46,831 bases of DNA from Ferruginivarius sediminum (GTDB lineage: Bacteria > Pseudomonadota > Alphaproteobacteria > Kiloniellales > Rhodovibrionaceae), in the NCBI RefSeq assembly GCF_003344765.1, contig NZ_QPMH01000026.1, forward strand, positions 1 to 46,831, given 5' to 3'. Both the position numbers and the translations under genes were made by a program. Each line of letters begins with the position of its first letter. Position 1 is the stretch's first letter. Below the pieces are notes generated by a model. The model was not told where the DNA came from. It saw only the letters and a list, made by a program, of their open reading frames with translations, and did not search any database. Below, one piece after another: positions 32,377-40,846 of the stretch.

Positions 32377-32578
32377 CCTGAACGATCTGCAAAGCCGCCG
32401 CGATGCGTTGGTGAAGAAGCGCGAGGGGTTGGTGAGCCGCGTGCGCACCGGCGACAAGACCGTGGTCTACGACCTGTCTCAGGTGAACGAGGCCCTGCGG
32501 GAGCTGGATCGGCAGATCGAGCAGGCGCGGGGCACGCAGGTGCGCCGGGTGCGCATCGTCTCCGACAAGGGGTGGTAA
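32369..32578 (+). CDS. gpW-like head-tail joining protein
   Basis: A 69-residue protein between terminase and portal, the position of lambda gpW. It has two helices around a short hairpin (DALVKKREGLVSRVRTGDKTVVYDLSQVNEALRELDRQIEQ), as in gpW, which plugs the portal after packaging. It starts eight bases inside the terminase gene and ends three before the portal GTG. Confidence 0.78.
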   Translation: MADLNDLQSRRDALVKKREGLVSRVRTGDKTVVYDLSQVNEALRELDRQIEQARGTQVRRVRIVSDKGW

Positions 32579-32581
32579 GGC

Positions 32582-34111
32582 GTGGCGAACAAGGTTTCGA
32601 TCCCGCGACGCGGCCGGGTGGTCAGCTACAAGACGCCGGTGCGGATTTCGGCGCAGGCGTACCAGGGCGCGGGAACCGGTCGCCGCGCGAAAACGTGGAA
32701 CCCGTCGCGCGCCTCGATCAACACGATCCTGACCGGGGACCTGGACCGGCTGCGCGCCCGGACACGAGACGCGGTGCGGAACAATCCGCACGCGGCGGCT
32801 GCGCGCGAGGCGTTGGTTTCGAACATGGTCGGCACCGGCATCGTGCCGCGCACACTTTCCCAGGTCGAGGCGCGACGAGAAGCCCTGCGCCTTGCCTTTG
32901 CCGATTGGATCGAAGAAGCCGACGCCGACGGCCGATGCGATTTTTTCGGTCTGCAGGGGATGGTGGCCGGCGGGCTGTTCGACGGCGGCGAAATTCTGGT
33001 GCGTCGGCGCAGGCGCCGGCAGCGGGACGGCCTCTCCGTGCCGCTACAGCTTCAGCTTATCGAGCCGGAGCATCTGGACGCGACATTCAATCGCGACCTG
33101 GAGCGTGGCCGGACGATCCGCAACGGCGTCGAGTTCGATGCCATCGGACGGCGGCGCGCCTACTGGCTGTGGCGCGGGCATCCGGGGGAGTGGCAGACAA
33201 GCGCCGACGCGGCCCGGCGGGTGCGGGTGCCGGCCCGGGACATCGCGCACATCTTCAACCCGCTGCGTCCTGGTCAGATACGCGGCGTGCCGTGGCCGGC
33301 CACGGTCCTGACGCGGCTGTACGAGATCGACCAGTACGACGACGCGGAGCTGGTGCGGAAAAAGACGGCCGCGCTGTTCGCCGCGTTCGTGCAGAAACGG
33401 ACCGGTGACGGCGCGACCGGGTCGGCGGCGGAGGCGTTCGGGGGTGTGGGCGACCCACCTGTCGAAGCCGACGAGCTGGACATCGTCCTGGAGCCGGGCA
33501 CCACGCAGCTTGTCCCCGACGGGTACGAGATGAAGTTCTCGGAGCCGGCGGATGTCGGCGCGAACTACGAGGTCTGGATCAAGCAGCAGCTTCGCACCGT
33601 GGCCGCCGGCATGGGCGTCACCTATGAGCAGCTTACGGGCGATCTGTCGGACGTGAACTACTCGTCGATCCGGGCGGGCCTGCTTGAGTTCCGCCGGCGT
33701 GTCGAAGCGTGGCAGCACAACGTCCTGGTTTTCCAGTTCTGCCGGGTGGCCTGGCGGTGGTTCGCCGAGGCGGCGGTGCAGGCCGGCGTCGTGCCGGCGC
33801 GCGGTTTCGCCGAGGACCGGCGGGATTTCCTGCGGGCGAAGTGGATCCCGCAGGGATGGACCTGGGTCGATCCGGAAAAGGAGATCAAGGCCGTGGTCAT
33901 GGCGATACGGGCCGGCATCATCAGCCGCGCCGACGCGATTGCGGAGTTCGGTTACGACGCCGAGGAGATCGACCGGGAAGTCGCGGCGGAGACCGCACGG
34001 GTGGAGCGGATGGGGCTGGTGCTGGACAGCATCCCGAAGCAGACGGACCAGAGCGGCAAGATGCAGCGGACGCCGCAGCAGCGGGAGGCGAACGATGGGC
34101 GCGAGAGTTAA
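32582..34111 (+). CDS. Portal protein (lambda gpB family)
   Basis: A 509-residue portal protein, the twelve-subunit ring through which DNA enters the head. Recognisable lambda-portal segments are NNPHAAAAREALVSNMVGTGI, GEILVRRR, LQLIEPEHLD, IAHIFNPLRPGQIRGVPW, and the C-terminal GVTYEQLTGDLSDVNYSSIRAG with EFRRRVEAWQ. The GTG at 32582 is the start; it lies three bases after gpW. The protease gene begins 17 bases before its stop. Confidence 0.93.
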   Translation: MANKVSIPRRGRVVSYKTPVRISAQAYQGAGTGRRAKTWNPSRASINTILTGDLDRLRARTRDAVRNNPHAAAAREALVSNMVGTGIVPRTLSQVEARREALRLAFADWIEEADADGRCDFFGLQGMVAGGLFDGGEILVRRRRRRQRDGLSVPLQLQLIEPEHLDATFNRDLERGRTIRNGVEFDAIGRRRAYWLWRGHPGEWQTSADAARRVRVPARDIAHIFNPLRPGQIRGVPWPATVLTRLYEIDQYDDAELVRKKTAALFAAFVQKRTGDGATGSAAEAFGGVGDPPVEADELDIVLEPGTTQLVPDGYEMKFSEPADVGANYEVWIKQQLRTVAAGMGVTYEQLTGDLSDVNYSSIRAGLLEFRRRVEAWQHNVLVFQFCRVAWRWFAEAAVQAGVVPARGFAEDRRDFLRAKWIPQGWTWVDPEKEIKAVVMAIRAGIISRADAIAEFGYDAEEIDREVAAETARVERMGLVLDSIPKQTDQSGKMQRTPQQREANDGRES

Positions 34112-35492
34112 GGCCGTGCGGCAGCCCGAGCGCGTGCTGCGGACCATTAGCGGCGAGGTCTGGGCGATCCAGCCAGACTGGCTGCAGAGCATCTGGCGCA
34201 TCGCGCAGGGCGGCGGCGACCTTGAAGCGGCGGCACATCGCCGGGCCCAGCTTGCCGAGGAGGAGTTCGAAACCGCCGCCGACATGACGATCCAGGACGG
34301 GGTGGCGCGCATCCCGCTTTTCGGTCCGACGTTTCCGCGCGCCAACCTGATGACGGAACTGAGCGGCGCCACGTCGCTTCGGCATTTCGCCATGCAGCTC
34401 GCGCAAGCCCTGGAGCGCGAGGACGTGCGGCAAATCCTGCTGGAGGTGGACAGCCCCGGCGGCGTCGTGCCGGGGGTGGACGAAACCGCGCAACTGATCG
34501 CCGAAGCGAACGCGCGAAAACCGGTCACGGCGTACGTCGTCGGCGCGGCGGCCTCTGCCGCGTACTGGCTGGTTTCGGCGGCGGGGGAGATCGTGACGGC
34601 CGCGACCGGAGAGCTTGGCAGCATCGGCGTCGTCGCGGCCGTCGCCGTGCAGGAAGAGCCGGACGCGAACGGCATGCGCGGCATCGAGATCGTGTCCAGC
34701 AACGCGCCCGACAAGCGGCCCGATCCGCGCACCGACGACGGCCACGCCACGATCCTGGACCGCCTCGACGCCATCGAACGGATCTTCATCGACCGCGTCG
34801 CGGCGAACCGGGGAGTCAGCCGCGAAGCCGTCATTCGCGACTTTGGGGGCGGCGGCCTGCTAACCGGCGCGGATGCGGTCGCGGCCGGCATGGCGGACCG
34901 CGTCGGCACCCTGGACAGCACGATAGGCGAGCTGGCCGCACGGGCGGCCGGCAGCGAACCCGGCGCGGCATCCGCCGCGCGTCACTCTGGCCGAGAGGAG
35001 GAATTCATGACCATGGCCACGGATGCGCCGGCGACCGAAACCGCCGCCAGCGCGACGACGCAGACACCGCCGCCCGCCGCACCCGCCACACCCACGGCGC
35101 CTGGCCCGCAGCCGGCGGCACAGGCGCCGACGCTGCAGGAAGCCGCGAGCGTTGCGAGGGCGTGCAACGAAGCCGGCCTGCCGAGCCTGGCGAGCCGGCT
35201 TCTGAGCGAAGGCAAGGTCGGTAGTTCCGCGACGGCGGCTATCGAAGAAGCGAAGGGGGTGAAGGACGTTTGCGCAGCGTTCAACCGGTCGGAACTGGCC
35301 GACCGCTTCGTGGCGCGGGGCTTGTCGGCCGACGACGTGCGGGCGGTCCTGGAGCCGTCGGCCGTGACGCCGGACGAAGAGGCCATCGACACCACCCTGC
35401 CGGCGGCGACGAAGGGCACGGCCGCGCAAGGCCCCATCGACACCGACAGCATCTACAAGGCGCGGGCAGAGCAGGCGCGGCAGGCGTCCTGA
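34095..35492 (+). CDS. Capsid maturation protease (S49/lambda gpC) with scaffold tail
   Basis: A 465-residue protein. Residues 60-290 are an S49/SppA-type serine peptidase with the strand ILLEVDSPGGVVPG and Ser154 in GAAASAAYWL as likely nucleophile. The C-terminal 160 residues are alanine- and proline-rich, then helical, as in scaffolds. This is the lambda gpC plan, where the protease is fused to the scaffold sequence. A strong internal start (35007) would give the scaffold alone. The frame ends 39 bases before the decoration protein gene. Confidence 0.9.
   Translation: MGARVKAVRQPERVLRTISGEVWAIQPDWLQSIWRIAQGGGDLEAAAHRRAQLAEEEFETAADMTIQDGVARIPLFGPTFPRANLMTELSGATSLRHFAMQLAQALEREDVRQILLEVDSPGGVVPGVDETAQLIAEANARKPVTAYVVGAAASAAYWLVSAAGEIVTAATGELGSIGVVAAVAVQEEPDANGMRGIEIVSSNAPDKRPDPRTDDGHATILDRLDAIERIFIDRVAANRGVSREAVIRDFGGGGLLTGADAVAAGMADRVGTLDSTIGELAARAAGSEPGAASAARHSGREEEFMTMATDAPATETAASATTQTPPPAAPATPTAPGPQPAAQAPTLQEAASVARACNEAGLPSLASRLLSEGKVGSSATAAIEEAKGVKDVCAAFNRSELADRFVARGLSADDVRAVLEPSAVTPDEEAIDTTLPAATKGTAAQGPIDTDSIYKARAEQARQAS
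35007..35492 (+). CDS. Nested in-frame scaffold protein (Nu3-like)
   Basis: Inside the protease gene, ATG 35007 (codon 305) is preceded at five bases by AGGAGGA (34996-35002), a better ribosome site than that of the full-length gene. The product of 161 residues has a low-complexity Ala/Pro/Thr start and a helical C-terminus (TLQEAASVARACNEAGLPSLASRLL, then VKDVCAAFNRSELADRFV). Lambda makes its scaffold Nu3 from the same kind of nested start inside C. It would guide capsid assembly and then be degraded. Confidence 0.75.
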   Translation: MTMATDAPATETAASATTQTPPPAAPATPTAPGPQPAAQAPTLQEAASVARACNEAGLPSLASRLLSEGKVGSSATAAIEEAKGVKDVCAAFNRSELADRFVARGLSADDVRAVLEPSAVTPDEEAIDTTLPAATKGTAAQGPIDTDSIYKARAEQARQAS

Positions 35493-35531
35493 GCCGGGTG
35501 CGACTGACCCGAATACGGAAGGAACACGACC

Positions 35532-36182
35532 ATGGAGTTCATGGAAAAGACGCACGCGGGCGAGTTCGTCGTCTCCGAGGCGGCGGGAAATCGCTCGCGC
35601 GAGGGCGTGACGGTGTTGAGCGGTGCGGCCCTGGAAGCTGCGACGGTGCTTGGCAAGCGAACCAAGAGCAACGTGGCGACGCAGGCCGATCCGGGCAACA
35701 CCGGCGACGGCACCTTTGCCGCGACGCCGACGGTCGGCGCGAAGGCCGAAGCCGGGGACTACACCCTGATCTGCATCGCCGCGGCGGCGGGTGGCGGCAC
35801 GTTCGAGGCGTTGACGCCAAGCGGCTATCGCCTGTCGGACGTGACCGTGGGACAGGCTTACGCCTCGGAGCATCTCAACTTCACGCTGAACGGCGGCGCG
35901 AACGACTTCGCCATCGGCGACACCATCACGGTCACTGTGTCCGGCGACGAGAAGGTGGTGCGGATCGATCCAGCAGCGGTGGACGGGACGCAGGAAGCCT
36001 TCGGGGTGCTGTTCGACAGGGTCGATGCCGCCGCCGCGGACAAGCCCGGCGTGGCCATCGTGCGCGATGCCGAAGTCAACGGCAGCGAGATCGGCTGGCC
36101 GGATGGCATCGCGGACGCCGACAAGGCGGCTGCCATCGCGAATCTGGCGGCGCAGGGAATCCTGGTCCGCGACGCGATCTGA
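35532..36182 (+). CDS. Head decoration protein (lambda gpD-like)
   Basis: A 216-residue protein between protease and capsid genes, the place of lambda gpD. The core segments are EFVVSEAAGNRSREGVTVLSGAALEAATVLGK near the start and VLFDRVDA...AIVRDAEVNGSEI..W near the end. Between them are about 90 extra residues rich in small and beta-forming residues, so it is twice the size of lambda gpD (110). The insert may be an extra surface domain on the capsid trimers. AAGGA lies eight bases before the ATG. Confidence 0.85.
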   Translation: MEFMEKTHAGEFVVSEAAGNRSREGVTVLSGAALEAATVLGKRTKSNVATQADPGNTGDGTFAATPTVGAKAEAGDYTLICIAAAAGGGTFEALTPSGYRLSDVTVGQAYASEHLNFTLNGGANDFAIGDTITVTVSGDEKVVRIDPAAVDGTQEAFGVLFDRVDAAAADKPGVAIVRDAEVNGSEIGWPDGIADADKAAAIANLAAQGILVRDAI

Positions 36183-36218
36183 CGCGGCGGGCCGACAGCA
36201 GGACAAGGAACGAGACGA

Positions 36219-37229
36219 ATGCTCGACGTATTCAATCAGGACGCCTTCAACGTCGTCGAGATGACGAAGGCCATCAACAAGCAGCCTTTCTCGCCTGGGC
36301 GCATCGGCCGGATGGGCCTGTTCGAAGAGGATGGCGTGACCAGCGATATGGTCGCGATCGAGGAACTGGACGGCAAGCTGTCGCTGGTGCCGACGAAGGA
36401 GCGCGGCGACGCGCCGACCCAGGTCAGCACGGACAAGCGCAAGGTCCGGCCGATCAAGGTGCCGCACCTGCCGGTCGAGGACCAAATCCAGGCGAGCGAG
36501 GTCTCCGGCGTTCGCGAGTTCGGCAGCAACGACCAGCTTCAGGGCGTGCAGCGCGTCGTCAACCGCAAGCTGGGCAAGATGGCGCGATCGCTGGACGCGA
36601 CGCTGGAATGGCACCGCATCGGCGCCATCAAGGGGAAGGTGCTGGACGCCAACGGCGGCGTGCTGGTCGACCTGTTCAAGGAGTTCAACGTCGCCCAGCG
36701 CGCCGAGGTCGGCTTCGACCTGAAGAACGCCAACCCGGCATCCGGGGCGGTGCGAAAGCTGATCAACGACGTCATCCGCACCATCGAAGACGACCTGGGC
36801 GCCGAGACTTACGAGAGCATCCACTGCTTCTGCGGCTCGGATTTCTTCGACGATCTGGTCGCGCACAAGGAGACCAAGGAAGCCTATGAGCGCTGGAACA
36901 ACGGCGAGTTCCTGCGCGAGCGCACGGCCCGACGGGCATTTTTCTACGCCGGCGCGATGTTCGAGGAGTATCGCGGCAAGGTCGGCAACACGGATTTCGT
37001 CGACCCGACAAAGGCGCACTTCTTTCCGGTCGGCGTGCCTGACCTGTTCACCACCAGCTTCGCCCCGGCGAACTTCATCGAAACGGTGAACACCGTCGGG
37101 TTGCCGCGCTATTCCAAGCAGCACGTGGACGAGAAGTACCAGCGCTGGGTCGACGTCTACTCGGAAACCAACCCGCTGAACCTGTGCACCCGGCCGCGGG
37201 TTCTGATCCAGGGCAAGAACGCGGCCTGA
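36219..37229 (+). CDS. Major capsid protein (lambda gpE family)
   Basis: A 336-residue capsid protein of the HK97 fold, lambda gpE family. Length and segments agree: MTKAINKQPFSPGRIGRMGLF at the start, HLPVEDQIQASEV, ARSLDATLEWHRIGAIKG, FCGSDFFDDLVAH, and FPVGVPDLFTTSFAPANFIETVN with YSETNPLNLCTRP at the C-terminus. It builds the icosahedral shell. A stable hairpin follows its stop at 37257-37283. Confidence 0.94.
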   Translation: MLDVFNQDAFNVVEMTKAINKQPFSPGRIGRMGLFEEDGVTSDMVAIEELDGKLSLVPTKERGDAPTQVSTDKRKVRPIKVPHLPVEDQIQASEVSGVREFGSNDQLQGVQRVVNRKLGKMARSLDATLEWHRIGAIKGKVLDANGGVLVDLFKEFNVAQRAEVGFDLKNANPASGAVRKLINDVIRTIEDDLGAETYESIHCFCGSDFFDDLVAHKETKEAYERWNNGEFLRERTARRAFFYAGAMFEEYRGKVGNTDFVDPTKAHFFPVGVPDLFTTSFAPANFIETVNTVGLPRYSKQHVDEKYQRWVDVYSETNPLNLCTRPRVLIQGKNAA

Positions 37230-37256
37230 CGCCAGCCAACATCACGACAACGCGCG

Positions 37257-37283
37257 GAAGGGCGGCCCCGGTGGCCGCCCTTC
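37257..37283 (+). terminator. Hairpin after capsid gene
   Basis: GAAGGGCGGCC (37257-37267) and GGCCGCCCTTC (37273-37283) form a perfect 11-base stem with loop CCGGT. Only a weak T-tract (CTTT) follows. It could terminate partly or stabilise the capsid message against decay. Confidence 0.6.
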
Positions 37284-37358
37284 GCGCTTTCGGGCGCGGC
37301 GAACCCGGTTCGTCGATCCGGGGCGCGCGGTGCACCCACGAAGAAGAAGGCAAGCCCC

Positions 37359-37676
37359 ATGCAAGAGATCTTCGCCGCGGCCATCGACGATATCTATGGC
37401 GACGCGAACATGGCGGAGGACGTGACGTATCTGCCGGTTTCCGGCCAGGCCGTGAGCGTGCGGGCGGTGGTGACGAGCGGGCAGGCGGCGCGGGACCTGG
37501 GCGATGTGGAGGTCGTGGCGGCGCAGCGGATCGTCGGCGTCCGCAAGAAGGACCTGTCGGCCAAGCCGCGCCAGGGCGACACCATCGCGCGAGCGAACGG
37601 GGAGACTCTGCACGCCCTTGAAGACCCGGAGCTGGACGATCTGGGCCTTGAATGGCGCATTCGCTGCGGGCTGTAG
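37359..37676 (+). CDS. Head-tail joining protein (gpFII-like)
   Basis: A 105-residue protein right of the capsid gene. The pattern MQEIFAAAIDDIYGDANMAEDVTYLPVSGQAVSVRAVV, then a beta-rich C-terminus (RQGDTIARANGETLHAL...GLEWRIRC), is the usual form of small head-tail connector proteins (gpFII/Phage_HT_join types). It would form the connector ring to which the tail docks. GAAGG lies upstream of the ATG. Confidence 0.75.
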   Translation: MQEIFAAAIDDIYGDANMAEDVTYLPVSGQAVSVRAVVTSGQAARDLGDVEVVAAQRIVGVRKKDLSAKPRQGDTIARANGETLHALEDPELDDLGLEWRIRCGL

Positions 37677-37686
37677 GAGGCGGGGG

Positions 37687-38274
37687 ATGGACTTCAATCT
37701 TGCCGTCAAGGGCGACCTGCAGGCGGCGATGGCGCGCGACCGGCGGGTCATCGAAAAGGCCACAACAGAGTCGGTGCAAGAGGCCACGAACGCCCTGAAA
37801 CGGCAGGCGCGGGCGGAGGTGGCCGGCGCACTGGACAGCCGCAAGGCGCCGAAGCTGATCCGCAGCAAGGTCTTCGTGGACGGGCCGGCGGACAGCGCCG
37901 GCATCGTCTTTTCGAAGTGGCGAAAGCGCGATGGCGGCGACCCGCTACTGCCCCACGTCCGGGGCGCGACGCTGCGGCCTGACCGCAGCAAGTTCCTGGT
38001 TATCCCGGCCAAGGGCACATCGCGGCGCGTGAACGCGACGCGGCGCAGCCTCGACCGCCTGAGCGAGGATCCGAAGCTGGCGCTGATACCCACCGGGCGG
38101 GGCAGCTTCTGGTTCGTGCGCAAGACCTCGAAGCGGCGGACGGTACTGCTGGCCAAGCTGGTGCGCCGCGTGGAGATCCCGAAGCGCATCGATTTCAACC
38201 GGCCCATCTTGCGGGCGGAACGCGGGCTGCCGGACACGCTGCACGACAAGCTGGGAAAACTGGAAAGGGGCTGA
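37687..38274 (+). CDS. DUF6441 phage protein (minor tail, gpZ-like)
   Basis: A 195-residue basic protein. VIEKATTESVQEATNALKRQARAEV near the start and KFLVIPAKGTSRRVN, then GRGSFWFVRKTSKRRTVLLAKLVRRVEIPKRIDF near the end, match the DUF6441 family recalled from alphaproteobacterial phages. Its position between connector and tail terminator corresponds to lambda Z, which acts in tail-end assembly. Its stop and the next gene's ATG abut. Confidence 0.75.
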   Translation: MDFNLAVKGDLQAAMARDRRVIEKATTESVQEATNALKRQARAEVAGALDSRKAPKLIRSKVFVDGPADSAGIVFSKWRKRDGGDPLLPHVRGATLRPDRSKFLVIPAKGTSRRVNATRRSLDRLSEDPKLALIPTGRGSFWFVRKTSKRRTVLLAKLVRRVEIPKRIDFNRPILRAERGLPDTLHDKLGKLERG

Positions 38275-38760
38275 ATGACACCCGTCATCAAGCAGGTGCT
38301 GGACGCGGTCGACGCCGCGCTGGGCACGCTGTCGGGCGCGCCGACGGTGCACGTGAACCCGGACTATGCGCTGTCGGTCGAGGACTTACCGGCCGTCGCG
38401 CGGTTCTGGAGCGGACAGGCGGTGGAGCACCTGGACGCGGGCGCGAAGCTGTACACCGTTCGCGTCGACATCGGCCTCGTCGAGACCAGCAAGCGCGCGG
38501 ACTTCCCGGAGGGCACGCCGCGGAAAGAGATGTTGCGCGCGGCCGAGGCCAGCCTGATCGAGCGGCATGCGGAGCTGGTGCGCACCATTAGCCGCGACGC
38601 CGGCATCTGGGCCCTGGCGCAGGACATTCGCGAGGCCGCCGAGGGCGGCGAGCCGCAGCAGGCGCAGGAAGGCGCGACGCTGTTGATGCAACTGACCGTC
38701 GGCTTCGAGATCGACGTCGAGACGGCGGACACCGACCCGGCCAGCCTGCCGGGCGCTTAA
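38275..38760 (+). CDS. Tail terminator-like protein (gpU-like)
   Basis: A 161-residue protein directly abutting the DUF6441 gene. It starts MTPVIKQVLDAVDAALGTL and continues with ALSVEDLPAVARFWSGQA and YTVRVDIGLVE; this alpha/beta layout and position match tail terminators, which cap the tail tube and fix its length. Family assignment rests mainly on gene order. Confidence 0.65.
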   Translation: MTPVIKQVLDAVDAALGTLSGAPTVHVNPDYALSVEDLPAVARFWSGQAVEHLDAGAKLYTVRVDIGLVETSKRADFPEGTPRKEMLRAAEASLIERHAELVRTISRDAGIWALAQDIREAAEGGEPQQAQEGATLLMQLTVGFEIDVETADTDPASLPGA

Positions 38761-38774
38761 GCGAGGAGGCGACA

Positions 38775-38933
38775 TTGGCGAGCAAGACGAAGGCCGCGCC
38801 CATCGGCGCGCGCAAGCCGGCCCCCGGCCGCCGCGCCGGCGGGTCGGTCACCATCGACCCGAAGGCGGGCGGCAAGCCCAAGGAAACCATCGACCACCGC
38901 AAGGCGGCGCCGAAACAGGGCAAGGGGGAGTAA
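38775..38933 (+). CDS. Small basic phage protein, TTG start (52 aa)
   Basis: A 52-residue lysine- and glycine-rich protein read from TTG 38775, six bases after a strong GAGGAGG site. It reads ASKTKAAPIGARKPAPGRR, then GGSVTIDPKAGGKPKETIDH. It fills the gap between tail terminator and tail tube and is probably disordered. No family known. Confidence 0.55.
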   Translation: MASKTKAAPIGARKPAPGRRAGGSVTIDPKAGGKPKETIDHRKAAPKQGKGE

Positions 38934-38939
38934 CCGGGC

Positions 38940-40106
38940 ATGTCGGACTTTCGCACACGTAACCGCTCCGTCGCGGTCAAGCTGGAGGCCAAGCCGGGCG
39001 AGGACGCCGCGCCGACGCTGGGCGCCAATGCCGTGCGCTTCGAGAACCCGCGCATGGAGTACGCCCTGGATACCGAGCGGTCCGAGGAGGTGACGGGCAG
39101 CCTGGACCGCTTTCCCTCGCAGGCCACCGGCGGCGGCGCGCGCTTTACCGGCCGCACCATCGCCAAGGGGCCGGGTACGCCGGGGCAGGCGCCGGAATCG
39201 GGCGTGCTGTTCCGCGCCTCCGCCATGTCGGAAACCCTGCTGGCCAGCGACCTTAGCGGCATGGCGCAAGCCGGGGCGCAAGGCGAAATCACCCTGGCCG
39301 CCGGGGACGGCGCCAACGCGGCCATCGGGCAGGTGGTGACCCTGACCGGCGGCACCGGCGGCGGCCAGACGCGCGTCATCCGGTCGGTCGATAGCGGCAC
39401 GGACATCGCGGGCGTCTATCCGAACTGGGACACCCCGCCGGACGCGACGTCGCAGTACACCGTGCATGCCTCCGCGCTTTACGTCCCGGCATCGAGCGCG
39501 CTAGAGAACCAGACCATCTATCAGTGGCGGCACAACACGCGCGGCGGGGCGATGCACCGGCTGGACAAGCTGCTGGGCGGCGCGGGGACGTGGCAGCTTG
39601 AGGTGCAGACGCGGCGCATCGCGCGCTTTTCCTGGACCTTCAACGGCAAGCTGGGCGCGCCGCAGGATGTGGCGGACCCCGGCACACCCAGTTACGACGA
39701 CGTGCAGGGCGTGCCTTTCATGGACGCGGACGTGTTCCTGGGCGGCAGCAGGATCCGCTTCAACCAGCTTCGCCTGGACTACGGCGGCGAGGTGCAGCAG
39801 GCGGACGACCCGGGCGACATCTATGGGGTGGACGTCGGCGCGGTGACGGAGCGGCTTATCCAGGGCAGCCTCAACCCGCCGCTGTCGCAGCTTTCCGTCC
39901 GCGACGTGTTGAGCGACTTCCTGGCCGCGACGGAAAGCCCGCTGTGGGTGCGTTGGGGCAACACGCCGGGCCGGCGGCTGTCGATCTTCCTGCCGGCCAT
40001 CCGCCCGATGGTGCCCGAGGACGAGGACGTGAACGGCTTCGGCCACGAGACCGTCCCGTTCGAGGCCAACGGCATCGACACCGGCGTCTACATCCTGGCG
40101 TACTGA
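38940..40106 (+). CDS. Phage tail tube protein
   Basis: A 388-residue protein in the position of lambda gpV. It starts RTRNRSVAVKLEAKPGEDAAPTLGANAVRF and has a beta-rich body; RRIARFSWTFNGKL and VPFMDADVFLGGSRIRFNQLRLDYGGEV fit tail-tube beta-sandwich proteins seen in Rhodobacter-type phages. It is longer than lambda gpV (246). It forms the hollow tube of the long tail. The tail chaperone follows 11 bases on. Confidence 0.78.
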   Translation: MSDFRTRNRSVAVKLEAKPGEDAAPTLGANAVRFENPRMEYALDTERSEEVTGSLDRFPSQATGGGARFTGRTIAKGPGTPGQAPESGVLFRASAMSETLLASDLSGMAQAGAQGEITLAAGDGANAAIGQVVTLTGGTGGGQTRVIRSVDSGTDIAGVYPNWDTPPDATSQYTVHASALYVPASSALENQTIYQWRHNTRGGAMHRLDKLLGGAGTWQLEVQTRRIARFSWTFNGKLGAPQDVADPGTPSYDDVQGVPFMDADVFLGGSRIRFNQLRLDYGGEVQQADDPGDIYGVDVGAVTERLIQGSLNPPLSQLSVRDVLSDFLAATESPLWVRWGNTPGRRLSIFLPAIRPMVPEDEDVNGFGHETVPFEANGIDTGVYILAY

Positions 40107-40117
40107 GGAGGCACGGC

Positions 40118-40846
40118 ATGGCGAAACTGACGGGAACGGAGCCGGTGCGCTGGGACCCGGAGGACGATTCCGGCAAGGCGTATCTGATACAGCCGCCGAC
40201 GGTGCAAAGCTGGCCGCGCTATAAACGCGCCATCAAGGCCGAGGGCGCGCGTTACTACAGCGACCGGGACCTGCTGGAAGTCCTGGCGCGGGGCGTGGCG
40301 GCGATCCTGCCGGACGAGGCGGACGCCGACCGCGTCTATGCCGAGACCCTGCTGGACAAGCGCCGCCAGGAGATAGCGGGCGAGGGCGAGTTGTCCGAGG
40401 CGGAGCGCGCCAAGCTGGCCGAACTGGATTCCATCGTGCGCCGCCATATTCCGGCCTATGCCGAGGCGGAGGCCGATACCGAGTTCGCGATGGACGTGAT
40501 GCAGATCGAGGCGGTCCGGCATTTCGTCGTGGGATGGGAAGGCTATGGCGAGGATCTGGCGCGCGGCCCGATGGGGGTCGGCGACCGGGACATCGCCCGC
40601 ATCCCGGAGGCGCACCGCCTGGGCATCATGGCGAAGGCGCACGAGCTTTCGCACCTCAACGGGGCCGAAGCAAAAAACTCCGCATCGCCGTCGTCTGGGC
40701 GCTGCGCGCCGACGACTTCGACGGCGGCGAAGACGCGGACGAAGCCCGGCCACTCGGCACCTTTGGCGGACGCTTCGCCGGGGAGGCGGTCGTCGTCGAC
40801 CAAGGCGAGGGGCAAGAGTTCGAGGAAGCCCTCGACCGCGAGCTAG
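40118..40846 (+). CDS. Tail assembly chaperone, short form (gpG-like)
   Basis: A protein of 242 residues in the zero frame, just before the tape-measure region. Residues 1-187 are natural-looking (MAKLTGTEPVRWDPEDDSGKAY..., EAHRLGIMAKAHELSHLNGAEAKN); beyond the slippery site at 40672-40678 the frame turns serine-, lysine- and threonine-rich as though not selected. Chaperones of this kind coat the tape measure during tail assembly. A GAGGAGG ribosome site precedes the ATG. A proportion of ribosomes should shift to the -1 frame and make the long form ending at 41094. Confidence 0.8.
   Translation: MAKLTGTEPVRWDPEDDSGKAYLIQPPTVQSWPRYKRAIKAEGARYYSDRDLLEVLARGVAAILPDEADADRVYAETLLDKRRQEIAGEGELSEAERAKLAELDSIVRRHIPAYAEAEADTEFAMDVMQIEAVRHFVVGWEGYGEDLARGPMGVGDRDIARIPEAHRLGIMAKAHELSHLNGAEAKNSASPSSGRCAPTTSTAAKTRTKPGHSAPLADASPGRRSSSTKARGKSSRKPSTAS
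40672..40678 (+). promoter_or_regulatory. -1 programmed frameshift site AAAAAAC
   Basis: In the zero frame the codons are GCA AAA AAC, which gives the canonical X-XXY-YYZ heptamer A-AAA-AAC. A -1 slip continues as AAA CTC CGC ATC GCC, the start of a natural-looking reading frame. Confidence 0.85.
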
